Origin: Endomicrobiia bacterium
GTDB taxonomy: Bacteria > Elusimicrobiota > Endomicrobiia > Endomicrobiales > Endomicrobiaceae
Length of the DNA: 10,904 nucleotides
Assembly (NCBI GenBank): GCA_025998295.1
Contig: BNVT01000036.1
Span: forward strand, 1 to 10,904
Direction: 5' to 3'
The notes under the pieces are model-generated. The model saw nothing but the letters and a program-made list of their open reading frames with translations, did no database searches and was not told where the DNA came from. Within the stretch, counting starts at the first letter, position 1, and each line of letters opens with the position of its first letter. Positions 1-6,556 of the stretch are shown in pieces. A program made the translations under genes and the position numbers.

Positions 1-78
1 CAAGACCCCGTGACCTTTGCGACTTTAGGGGCTTCGTTTAACTTCGTTCCCAGTCGTTTCGGGTTTATCTGGCTATAA
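1..78 (+). other. Possible 3' end of an unidentified plus-strand ORF (partial)
   Basis: Frame 1 stays open from the window edge to a TAA at 76-78, giving 25 codons that end in ...FVPSRFGFIWL. The stretch is about 50% GC, clearly higher than the AT-rich remainder. A hairpin with a following T-run begins at the stop codon, which fits a gene end. However, a minus-strand frame across the same bases is also open, and 25 codons are too few to identify a family. I do not recognise it. It could be a gene end, part of a dispersed repeat, or non-coding. Confidence 0.2.
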
Positions 79-128
79 TGGCTATTTAGAGGCCATTAAT
101 GCTTTTTTTAAGCCTCTTTAGTTTTTTT
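77..128 (+). terminator. Probable intrinsic terminator with two overlapping hairpins
   Basis: TAATGGC at 77-83 pairs with GCCATTA at 93-99 (7-bp stem, 9-nt loop) and is followed by a T7 run at 103-109. A second, mutually exclusive stem pairs AGAGGC (90-95) with GCCTCT (113-118) and is followed by TTTAG and a second T-run. Both T-runs lie on the plus strand, so termination would act on plus-strand transcription entering from outside the window. The stems are short and the call rests on pattern only. Confidence 0.4.
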
Positions 129-194
129 ATAATCTTTTAACTCATTTGTAGCAAATTTAGCCTTTTTTGAGGTTTCTATGATGGTAATGTCCAT
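108..194 (-). other. Short ORF, 28 codons, likely remnant or chance
   Basis: An ATG at 192-194 opens a 28-codon minus-strand frame, MDITIIETSKKAKF..., ending in ...YKKTKEA at the TAA at 108-110. The same frame stays open about 14 codons further upstream without another ATG, which would suit the 3' tail of a broken gene lying downstream of lgt. The composition is protein-like (charged, helical). There is no clear ribosome binding site and I recognise no family. It overlaps the plus-strand terminator structures. Confidence 0.15.
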
Positions 195-224
195 ATCTAT
201 GAAATCTAGATTTCGTATGGAACC
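183..224. repeat. Interrupted inverted repeat downstream of lgt
   Basis: The core at 201-214 is the perfect 14-bp palindrome GAAATCTAGATTTC. CCATA (191-195) pairs with TATGG (216-220), and GGT (183-185) pairs with ACC (222-224), giving a stem interrupted by unequal internal loops. It lies about 40 bp past the lgt stop. No T-run follows on the minus strand, so it is not a canonical terminator for lgt, but it could stabilise the 3' end of the operon transcript. Confidence 0.35.
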
Positions 225-264
225 TTCTTTATTAATTCATTGTTAAACTATAGCCAACTAATTT

Positions 265-1071
265 TTAGTACGTATTTTTTTTGTTTTCAATATTTTTTGA
301 TAGATTTTTAGAGGTTTTTAAAGAGACTATTAATACAATAACCCCAGCTATAAATAAAAATATAGATATTACCTGAGATATAGATAATCCAAAATATTGC
401 ATTCCCCTATCATCTCCACGGAAAAACTCAATGATAAATCTTAAGACTGCATAGCATATAAAATAAATTGCAATAGGCGTGCCTGCTTTATGTTCCTTTT
501 TAGAATAAAAATGTAAACATACAAACAACAACAAATTACCTAAAGATTCGTAGAACTGTGTAGGGTGTAAACGTACCCCTTGAAGAGCCCCAGAATCTTC
601 GTTATTAAACGTCACTGCCCACGGTAAATTACTCTCTTTACCATAACAACATCCTGCAAAAAAACACCCAATTCTTCCTATAGCGTGTCCTAAAGCTAAA
701 GCTGGAGCAAAAAAATCACAAAGCTTAAACAAACGGATTTTTTTTCTTTTGGAATATATTATTATACATACTGTTGCAGAAATAAGTCCTCCATAATGGA
801 CAAACCCACCTGTCCAAAACTTAAAAATACTCAAAGGATGTAAAATATATTCTTGTAACTTTGTAATAACAAAAAGAAGTCTTGATCCTGTATATCCAAA
901 AATTATTAAGTACAAAAACAAAGAATATAATTCATCTTGCGAAATTATCCTATTTTTTGATTTAGCTAGAGAGTGTGAAAGATATAAATTTGATGCGATA
1001 AAAGCTACGCCGACAAAAAGACCATAAGAATAAGCTGTAAATTTCCATATACTAAAAAAAATTGGGTGCAT
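265..1071 (-). CDS. lgt: Prolipoprotein diacylglyceryl transferase
   Basis: Lgt is the inner-membrane enzyme that transfers diacylglycerol from phosphatidylglycerol to the lipobox cysteine of preprolipoproteins, the first step of lipoprotein maturation. The 268-residue product matches the usual family length and is strongly hydrophobic with several membrane segments. Family landmarks in order are FWTGGFVHYGGL (85-96), the signature region GRIGCFFAGCCYG (132-144, the cysteine-rich variant found in many non-proteobacteria), HPTQFYES (169-176) and RFIIEFFRGDDR (211-222). The start is an ATG five bases after the lspA stop, with AGAAGG about 10 nt upstream inside lspA. It is the last gene of the leftward operon and sits beside lspA, which performs the next step. 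It looks intact. Confidence 0.96.
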   Translation of the reverse strand: MHPIFFSIWKFTAYSYGLFVGVAFIASNLYLSHSLAKSKNRIISQDELYSLFLYLIIFGYTGSRLLFVITKLQEYILHPLSIFKFWTGGFVHYGGLISATVCIIIYSKRKKIRLFKLCDFFAPALALGHAIGRIGCFFAGCCYGKESNLPWAVTFNNEDSGALQGVRLHPTQFYESLGNLLLFVCLHFYSKKEHKAGTPIAIYFICYAVLRFIIEFFRGDDRGMQYFGLSISQVISIFLFIAGVIVLIVSLKTSKNLSKNIENKKNTY

Positions 1072-1076
1072 AATAA

Positions 1077-1547
1077 TTATACCTTCTGTTTTTTGCTAAG
1101 GAATATAACATCGGCAATAATAAGAAACATTGCTATACAATTAGAGGAATCGGCAATATTAAAAGACGGCCATCTTAGCGAATTAATTCCAAAATCAAGA
1201 AAATCAACAACAGCACCGCGAAATAATCTATCGATAAGATTTCCCAATCCGCCGGCAATAACAAGACAAAACGCGTACTGTCGAATTTTATTTATTTTAT
1301 CCCAGTTTTTATAAATCAACAACGATAAACCTAACAAGAATAGAGGAATAACAACAGAAAATAAAGAGTTCTTGCCTTTAAACATACCAAATGACATTCC
1401 CGTATTAGTGACACTTGTGATATTAAAAAAATTTAAAAAAGGAACTATCTTTATTGACGAACCATAACTGACATAACTATTTATAAGAAATTTTGTCACT
1501 TGGTCTAAAATAACAACAATAACACCAAGTAGACAAGGTTTTTTCAT
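1077..1547 (-). CDS. lspA: Lipoprotein signal peptidase II
   Basis: LspA is an integral membrane aspartyl protease that removes the signal peptide from diacylglyceryl-modified prolipoproteins. The 156-residue product has the usual length and hydrophobic segments. Visible motifs are DQVTK (15-19), NTG (48-50), GGLGNLIDR (99-107), VVDF with catalytic Asp115, and FNIAD with catalytic Asp133. By family knowledge these two aspartates form the dyad, and here they are 18 residues apart. The ATG overlaps the ileS stop by one base (TAATG), with GGAGG about 10 nt upstream inside ileS, which indicates translational coupling. lgt begins 5 bases after its stop. The sequence is intact. Confidence 0.96.
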   Translation of the reverse strand: MKKPCLLGVIVVILDQVTKFLINSYVSYGSSIKIVPFLNFFNITSVTNTGMSFGMFKGKNSLFSVVIPLFLLGLSLLIYKNWDKINKIRQYAFCLVIAGGLGNLIDRLFRGAVVDFLDFGINSLRWPSFNIADSSNCIAMFLIIADVIFLSKKQKV

Positions 1548-4339
1548 TATTTAACAACCTCCAAGCATCTTTGGCATAAATCATCTTGTATACCATCGAT
1601 ATGTTTCCAGCATCTTGCACATTTTTTATATTCTGATTTCGAAGCTTTTATAATCAATTCATCTTTTTTATCTGAAATTTTATATCTTATATCCCAACTT
1701 CCAAACACTAAGTTAATAAGTTTAGGATCTTTAAAAGAATCACTATACTTTTGTCCGTATGTTACATCCAAAGAAGTCTCAAGATTTGAACCTATAACTT
1801 TGTCTTGTCTTAATTTTTCGTAGACAGATAATGCTTCTCTTCTTACATCTAATATTTTTTCCCATTTCTCAAACGTTTTGGTCTGAAGAATATATTTACT
1901 ATTAGCTGTAGGAAAATCCGCAAGAAAGACAGATTCACAAAGACTCGGAATCAATTTTCTTAATTCTCTCCAGGCTTCTTCTGAAGTGAAAGAAAGTATA
2001 GGTGACACAAGTCTTATCATAACTGAGCAAATTTCAATCATCGACGACTGCGCACTTATTCTGTCTGTGCTATATTTTTTATCACAATATAAAGTATCTT
2101 TTAAAGCATCTAAATAAAAACCGCTTAAAAACACCGTACAGAAATTGTTTATTGCTGCCACAGCTTTATGAAATTCATAGTTCTCGTAAGCAGCAGTCAC
2201 GTTTGATATAAGATGCTGAAGTCTGCTTAACGCATTTTGATCTATTTCCTGCATATTTTCAAAAGATAAAGTATTTTTTAACTCCAAATCGCCTACATTG
2301 CCAAGCAAAAATCTTACAGTATTTCTTATTTTCCTATAAGTATCGCTTAAGCTTTTCATAATTTCATCTGATATTCTTATATCTTCTTTGTAGTCACTCG
2401 AAGCTATCCAAAGACGGATAACATCCGCACCGTATTTATTTATTAGCTGCTCGCTTGAAATAACATTTCCGACAGACTTTGACATTTTTTTTCCTCGCCC
2501 GTCGACAACAAAACCATGAGTTAACACATTTTTATACGGAGTTTTACCTTTTATCGCAACTGATGGAATCATAGAAGTTTGGAACCACCCGCGATGTTGA
2601 TCGCTACCCTCAAGATATAAATCTGCCGGAAATTCCAACTCTTTATAGTTTTTGCTTGATAAAACAGCTTCATAAGAAATGCCTGAATCAAACCATACAT
2701 CCAATATATCTTCTTCTTTCTTAAAATTTGCAGAATTACACGAAGAACATTTTGCACCTGTGTCTTTTAAAAGCTCTTCTTCACTCGTCTCAAACCACAA
2801 ATCAGAACCTTCTTCTCCAAATAACGCCGATATTTTATCTATAACTCTTGTATCAAGCAGAGGTTTGCCACAATCTTTACAGTAAAATACCGGTATAGGA
2901 ACACCCCATAAACGCTGACGGCTTAAGCACCAATCCGGACGGCTTTCTAACATTGATATCATTCTAGTTTCGCCATAAGTTGGAATCCAATTAACATCTT
3001 TTACTAAATCCAATAATTTCTTTCTCAAACCATTGTGCTCTACAGATAAAAACCACTGAGGAGTAGCTCTAAAAATTATAGGTTTTTTACATCTCCAGCA
3101 ATGCGGATAAGAATGTTCTACTTTTAATGTAGCTAGAATCTTTCCTTCTCTATTGAGTTTCTCAATTATCAAAGGATTTGCTTTGAAAATATGAATATTC
3201 TCAAATTCTGGAACTTCTTTTGTATACAAACCTTTTTCATTAATATGAGAAATAATTTCTAAACCATATTCCAAACCTGCCTGATAATCTTCGTGACCAT
3301 GTCCCGGAGCTATATGAACTATACCCGTTCCATCTTCCATACTTACAAACCCGGCAATAATGCCACGAGACAGCCTGCTTGCAGCCAAAGGATTTTGACA
3401 TTTTATATCAACAAAATCAACGCCTTTTGCTTCAAATACAACATAGTAACTTACAGCTTTTATTTTATCTTTAACACTTTCAAGCAAAGATTTTGCCACT
3501 ACAAGTTTAGCTTCTCTTCCACCCCCAATTTTATACACCGATGCAACATATTCAGAGTCTCCGTTAAATGCCAATGCAACATTTGCAGGCAGAGTCCATG
3601 GAGTTGTAGTCCATATTAGAACAGAAAAATCTATTAGTAAAGATTCTTTAGTCTTAAGCGCTTCAGGAAGCGATACTATATTAAATTTTACGAAAATAGA
3701 ATCCGAACTACGATCTGCATAGCTCACTTCAGCATCCGCCATAGCAGTTTCGCATGCTGGGCACCAATAAACGGGTTTTTTTCTTCTATAAATAAACCCC
3801 TCTCTTACTAATTCTCCAAAAACTTTTATTATCGATGCTTCGTACTTGGGATGTAAAGTAAGATAAGGATTATCCCAATCTGCTATAATGCCAAGCCTTT
3901 TAAATTCCTTTTTTTGTATCTCGACGAATTTTCTTGCAAAATCGGCAGCCTGCTTTCTAAAAACAAGTTTGTCTACCTTATTTTTGTCGGTTTTCATTTC
4001 TTTTAAAACAATTTGCTCAATAGGAAGACCATGACAATCCCAGCCTGGAGTAAAAGGTACATAATTCCCCGACATAGAGCGATATTTTATAATAAAATCT
4101 TTTAAAACCTTATTAAGACTTGTCCCTATGTGTATATGTGCATTGGCATATGGAGGACCGTCATGAAAAATAAACTTCTTTTTGTCTTTGTTTTTATCAC
4201 AAAGTTTAATATAAAGCCGTTCCTTGTCCCATTCTTCAACAAAAGCAGGCTCCCTTTGAGGCAAATTAGCCCTCATCTGAAAATCCGTTTTAGGAAGATT
4301 CACTGTTTTTGAATAATCTTTTTTCTCTTCTTCGTCCAC
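1547..4339 (-). CDS. ileS: Isoleucyl-tRNA synthetase
   Basis: This cytoplasmic class Ia synthetase charges tRNA-Ile with isoleucine and edits valine. The 930-residue product is full length. In order it shows GPPYANAHIHIG (61-72, the HIGH region, reading HIGT), WDCHGLPIE (100-108), editing (CP1) landmarks WTTTPWTLPAN (243-253) and GTGIVHIAPGHGHEDYQ (337-353, with the conserved Asp351), LDVWFDSG (546-553), EGSDQHRGWFQTS (577-589) and KMSKS (618-622). A C-terminal zinc finger has Cys907, Cys910, Cys922 and Cys925, typical of the bacterial type. Internal CxxC pairs lie at 193-196, 414-417, 487-490 and 531-534. The start is GTG at 4337-4339 with AGGA nine bases upstream; the nearest upstream ATG is out of frame. 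It follows the DUF167 gene by 37 bp and overlaps lspA by one base. Confidence 0.97.
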   Translation of the reverse strand: MDEEEKKDYSKTVNLPKTDFQMRANLPQREPAFVEEWDKERLYIKLCDKNKDKKKFIFHDGPPYANAHIHIGTSLNKVLKDFIIKYRSMSGNYVPFTPGWDCHGLPIEQIVLKEMKTDKNKVDKLVFRKQAADFARKFVEIQKKEFKRLGIIADWDNPYLTLHPKYEASIIKVFGELVREGFIYRRKKPVYWCPACETAMADAEVSYADRSSDSIFVKFNIVSLPEALKTKESLLIDFSVLIWTTTPWTLPANVALAFNGDSEYVASVYKIGGGREAKLVVAKSLLESVKDKIKAVSYYVVFEAKGVDFVDIKCQNPLAASRLSRGIIAGFVSMEDGTGIVHIAPGHGHEDYQAGLEYGLEIISHINEKGLYTKEVPEFENIHIFKANPLIIEKLNREGKILATLKVEHSYPHCWRCKKPIIFRATPQWFLSVEHNGLRKKLLDLVKDVNWIPTYGETRMISMLESRPDWCLSRQRLWGVPIPVFYCKDCGKPLLDTRVIDKISALFGEEGSDLWFETSEEELLKDTGAKCSSCNSANFKKEEDILDVWFDSGISYEAVLSSKNYKELEFPADLYLEGSDQHRGWFQTSMIPSVAIKGKTPYKNVLTHGFVVDGRGKKMSKSVGNVISSEQLINKYGADVIRLWIASSDYKEDIRISDEIMKSLSDTYRKIRNTVRFLLGNVGDLELKNTLSFENMQEIDQNALSRLQHLISNVTAAYENYEFHKAVAAINNFCTVFLSGFYLDALKDTLYCDKKYSTDRISAQSSMIEICSVMIRLVSPILSFTSEEAWRELRKLIPSLCESVFLADFPTANSKYILQTKTFEKWEKILDVRREALSVYEKLRQDKVIGSNLETSLDVTYGQKYSDSFKDPKLINLVFGSWDIRYKISDKKDELIIKASKSEYKKCARCWKHIDGIQDDLCQRCLEVVK

Positions 4340-4348
4340 TATAGTTTA

Positions 4349-4352
4349 TCCT
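4349..4352 (-). promoter_or_regulatory. Ribosome binding site for the ileS GTG start
   Basis: On the minus strand AGGA lies 9 nt upstream of the GTG at 4337-4339. The only nearby upstream ATG, in the 37-bp gap after the DUF167 stop, is out of frame with ileS. This short Shine-Dalgarno match therefore supports the GTG start. Confidence 0.55.
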
Positions 4353-4376
4353 AGAAACCATATATATTTATATTTT

Positions 4377-4640
4377 CTACGGTATTGCATCCAAAGTTTC
4401 ATCAAGTTCTTCTTCTGAACGTCCGGTAATCTCAATGGTTTTTTCCCTACCTCTTTCACCTTTTCTCAAAAAAACCATAGACCTTTTTACCTCAAAGAAA
4501 TCCGCTAAAAAATCACATAACTCTTCATTAGCTTTACCATCAACAGCAGGAACAGAAATTTTTATTCTTAGAATAGAACCCACTCTACCGACAACTTCAT
4601 TTCTCTTTGAGTTAGGGATCACTCTGACTTTAACAATCAT
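4377..4640 (-). CDS. yggU: YggU family protein (DUF167 / UPF0235)
   Basis: This 87-residue protein is of the DUF167 family, whose biochemical function is not established. It has the family pattern VRVIPNSKRNEVVG near the N-terminus, the hallmark VPAVDGKANEELCDFLADFF in the middle (the family usually has PPVDGKAN, so Ala replaces one Pro), and GERGREKTIEI followed by a charged tail. The ATG at 4638-4640 is preceded by AAGGGGGAA about 5 nt upstream, the strongest Shine-Dalgarno match in the operon. It lies 24 bp after the remnant stop of proC. The order yggS, proC, yggU is a common bacterial neighbourhood, and here yggU survives although proC is broken. Confidence 0.9.
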   Translation of the reverse strand: MIVKVRVIPNSKRNEVVGRVGSILRIKISVPAVDGKANEELCDFLADFFEVKRSMVFLRKGERGREKTIEITGRSEEELDETLDAIP

Positions 4641-4664
4641 TATATTCCCCCTTAAATGGTGTGT

Positions 4665-5476
4665 TTATTCGCTAAGCTCTTTTGATCTTTCCATCGCATG
4701 CTTCATGGATTCATATACGGATACCTGAAAGATTTTGAGTCTCAAAATCTTTTAATGCTGCCTCGGTAGTCCCGTTTGGAGATTTTACTTTTTCTTTTAA
4801 CACTTCAGCAGATTCCCCTGTTGTGTCAAGCATTTTTCCAGATCCATACACAGTCTGAACAACAACCTCTTCGCAACTTCTTTATTTAGCCCAAGTTTTT
4901 CCGCAGTTTTTTGTATAAGTTCGCAAAAATAAAATATATATGCAGGACCTGAGCCTGACAACGCCGTAATAATATCAAAATTTTCTAGTCAAGTATTTCA
5001 GTTTTTCCTATGGACGAAAATAAACTTTTCACTTTTTGAAGTTGATCTTCTGTAACAAATCTGCCTTTGCTATAGAGCAGTCATGCCTGAACGCACAAGT
5101 GCGGGAGTATTAGGCATTGCTCTTATAGCAGCGACATCTTTTTGAATATTATCTTCAATAAATCTCGTGGTTATTCCGGCAGCGATTAAAATAAAAATAG
5201 TTTTCCTTTTTATAAAATTTCTTATCTCGTCAAACACTTTAAGAATATTTTGAGGCTTAACAGAAAGAAAAATTATATCTACCCCTACCATAGTTTCACC
5301 TTTATCTTCTGCGATTGATACACCAAATTCTTGTTGAAGCCCTAATACTTTTTCTTTCACTATGTCATTGCAAACAATATTTTCAGCCTTAACAAGTCTT
5401 GCCTCTATAAGGCCGCTTATAATAGTATGAGCCATGTTTCCGGAACCGGTAAAAAAAGTTTTTTACTTATTTCCAT
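4665..5476 (-). pseudogene. proC: Pyrroline-5-carboxylate reductase, decayed
   Basis: ProC catalyses the last step of proline synthesis (NAD(P)H reduction of pyrroline-5-carboxylate). Nearly the whole family length can be read across frames: FFTGSGNMAHTIISGL (dinucleotide-binding loop), SVKPQN, AAGIT, AMPNTPALVRSGMTAL, then VTEDQLQKVKSLFSSIGKTE, ALSGSGPAYIFYFCELI, VVQTVYGSGKMLDTTGESAE, SPNGTTEAALKDF and ESMKHAMERSKELSE with a TAA at 4665-4667. Lesions: a one-base loss in the A/T homopolymers at 5447-5462 separates the probable ATG at 5474-5476 from the body; frameshifts lie near 5070, near 4985 (with a TAG at 4985-4987), near 4865 and near 4730. The longest open piece is 5070-5435 (121 codons from an internal ATG) and lacks the C-terminal domain. 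The probable original start overlaps the yggS 3' end. Five or more lesions make sequencing error unlikely. Confidence 0.93.
4728..4752. repeat. 25-bp perfect palindrome inside the proC pseudogene
   Basis: AAAGATTTTGAG at 4728-4739 is followed by a single central T and then its exact reverse complement at 4741-4752. It falls in the 3' part of the proC remnant, at the stretch encoding LKDFETQNL, right at the last frameshift. It may have arisen by local mispairing during decay. Confidence 0.6.
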
Positions 5477-6158
5477 AATATCTTTCTCCAAATATTGCTG
5501 AACCAACTCTAACCATAGTTGCTCCCTCTTGGACAGCAATTTTATAGTCGTCCGACATCCCCATAGATAGGATGTTGAAGCCGGCATTATCAAAAGACTT
5601 TTTTATCTCTTCGAATAAATTATGTACTTGTTTAAAATAAGGTCGCGAATCTTCGGGATTATCGCTATAAGGCGTTATAACCATTAATCCTTTTATTACA
5701 ATGTTAGGAACTGACAAACACTGTTTGTAAAAATCTTTTACACCCTCCATACTAATGCCAGTTTTAGTTACTTCTTGCGATACTTTTACTTCAATAAGGC
5801 AGTTTTGGAATTTATTTATACTTGCCGCATGACGGCTTATATCATGAGCAAGCTTTATACTGTCTAAGGAATGTATTAAATTAAAATTCTCAACAGCTTT
5901 TCTTGATTTATTTGCCTGTAAATGCCCTATAAAATGCTTTGTAATTCCAACTAGAGCAGAAGCAAGCTGATCAAATTTAGGCAACGCTTCTTGTATCTTA
6001 TTTTCGCCTATATGTTCTATTCCGCATTTTAAAGCTTCTAGAACATCGTGACAAGAAAACGTCTTTGTTACCGCTACAAGTTCAACAGCAGTAGAAGCAT
6101 TTTTGACTGAATTTATAGTATCTTTAATTAATTCTATATTTGCACAGATATTTTTCAT
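5463..6158 (-). CDS. yggS: YggS-type pyridoxal phosphate homeostasis protein
   Basis: This cytoplasmic fold-type III PLP-binding protein (PLPHP/YggS/YlmE family) helps control free PLP and amino-acid balance; no enzymatic reaction is established for the family. The 231-residue product is full length. Landmarks are VAVTKT with the PLP lysine at Lys32, GENKIQE (51-57), HFIGHLQANK (75-84), HSLDSIKLA (96-104), VTKTGIS (130-136), GLMVITPY (157-164), LSMGMSDDYKIAV (197-209) and VRVGSAIFGER (216-226), which match the phosphate-binding end of the barrel. The start is ATG at 6156-6158, without a convincing Shine-Dalgarno sequence. It is the first clear gene of the leftward operon, and its 3' end overlaps the probable original start of proC, a partnership common in bacteria. 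Confidence 0.95.
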   Translation of the reverse strand: MKNICANIELIKDTINSVKNASTAVELVAVTKTFSCHDVLEALKCGIEHIGENKIQEALPKFDQLASALVGITKHFIGHLQANKSRKAVENFNLIHSLDSIKLAHDISRHAASINKFQNCLIEVKVSQEVTKTGISMEGVKDFYKQCLSVPNIVIKGLMVITPYSDNPEDSRPYFKQVHNLFEEIKKSFDNAGFNILSMGMSDDYKIAVQEGATMVRVGSAIFGERYYGNK

Positions 6159-6337
6159 TATTTTGATATTTATTATTGTGTTTCTCTAAAAACTCTTATC
6201 AAGCAAAGTCGCTGTCACAGCACCTTTATTTTTTGATATCCGGTGTTTTTTTACGATGAAGTGCCCAAAACAATGCCGACATGACAAACACGAAAATCCA
6301 TAAGAACTGTAAGCTTTAGAAACCCCACCTCAACGCG

Positions 6338-6366
6338 ATTGTAGCATATTTTTTTGAGATTTTACA
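6338..6366 (-). promoter_or_regulatory. Candidate extended -10 promoter for the yggS-lgt operon
   Basis: On the minus strand, TACAAT (6338-6343) is preceded by TGC (an extended -10 TGn) and lies 17 bp from TGTAAA (6361-6366), a weak -35 with 3 of 6 consensus bases. Transcription would start near 6331, about 170 nt upstream of yggS, and include the small hydrophobic frame at 6226-6291. The good -10 and exact spacing support it; there is no experimental evidence. Confidence 0.45.
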
Positions 6367-6384
6367 CACCATAGTAGAATCTCA
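6355..6384. promoter_or_regulatory. Inverted repeat overlapping the -35 region (possible operator)
   Basis: TGAGATT (6355-6361) and AATCTCA (6378-6384) are perfect 7-bp inverted arms separated by 16 bp, overlapping the candidate -35 hexamer. A second small hairpin, CATGC/GCATG (6387-6401), lies immediately upstream. The position suits a regulator-binding site, but no regulator is known here. Confidence 0.3.
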
Positions 6385-6556
6385 TACATGCAAAACGCAT
6401 GAAAGAAAATTATAGATATCCCAAAATCACAGCAAATTTCTAAAAGAGCTCTCTTTTCTTTTTAAATCCCCCAGCACTTTCTCTTGCCCGCATCCCTAAA
6501 CTACACCTTAACGAAAATATTTTCTTCTTTTTAGAAAAAGGGGAATTACTGCATTT

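Larger units (their letters stand above)
6159..6556. other. 398-bp spacer between dnaA and yggS, with small ORFs and palindromes
   Basis: No full gene is visible. It contains a promoter-like site and overlapping dyad (described separately). A minus-strand frame ending at 6226-6228 reads ...LWIFVFVMSALFWALHRK..., hydrophobic then basic, with possible GTG (6289-6291) or ATG (6280-6282) starts but no ribosome binding site. A 17-codon ORF lies at 6440-6493 (MRARESAGGFKKKRELF). Small palindromes are GAAAATATTTTC (6513-6524), CTTTTT/AAAAAG (6527-6540) and AAAAGAG/CTCTTTT (6443-6458). The last two could loosely serve as dnaA 3' structures but lack a proper terminator form. dnaN, often next to dnaA, is absent. 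The spacer may be the remains of a lost small membrane-protein gene. Confidence 0.4.

Noticed and set aside
2569..4312. Several 60-108 codon ORFs in other frames within ileS (2569-2757, 2679-2885, 3293-3619, 4130-4312)
   Set aside because: They lie entirely inside the well-supported ileS frame and have no family features.
6513..6540. Intrinsic terminator after dnaA
   Set aside because: The two small palindromes are nearly all A/T with two-base or no loops and lack a GC stem followed by a U-run in the transcript.
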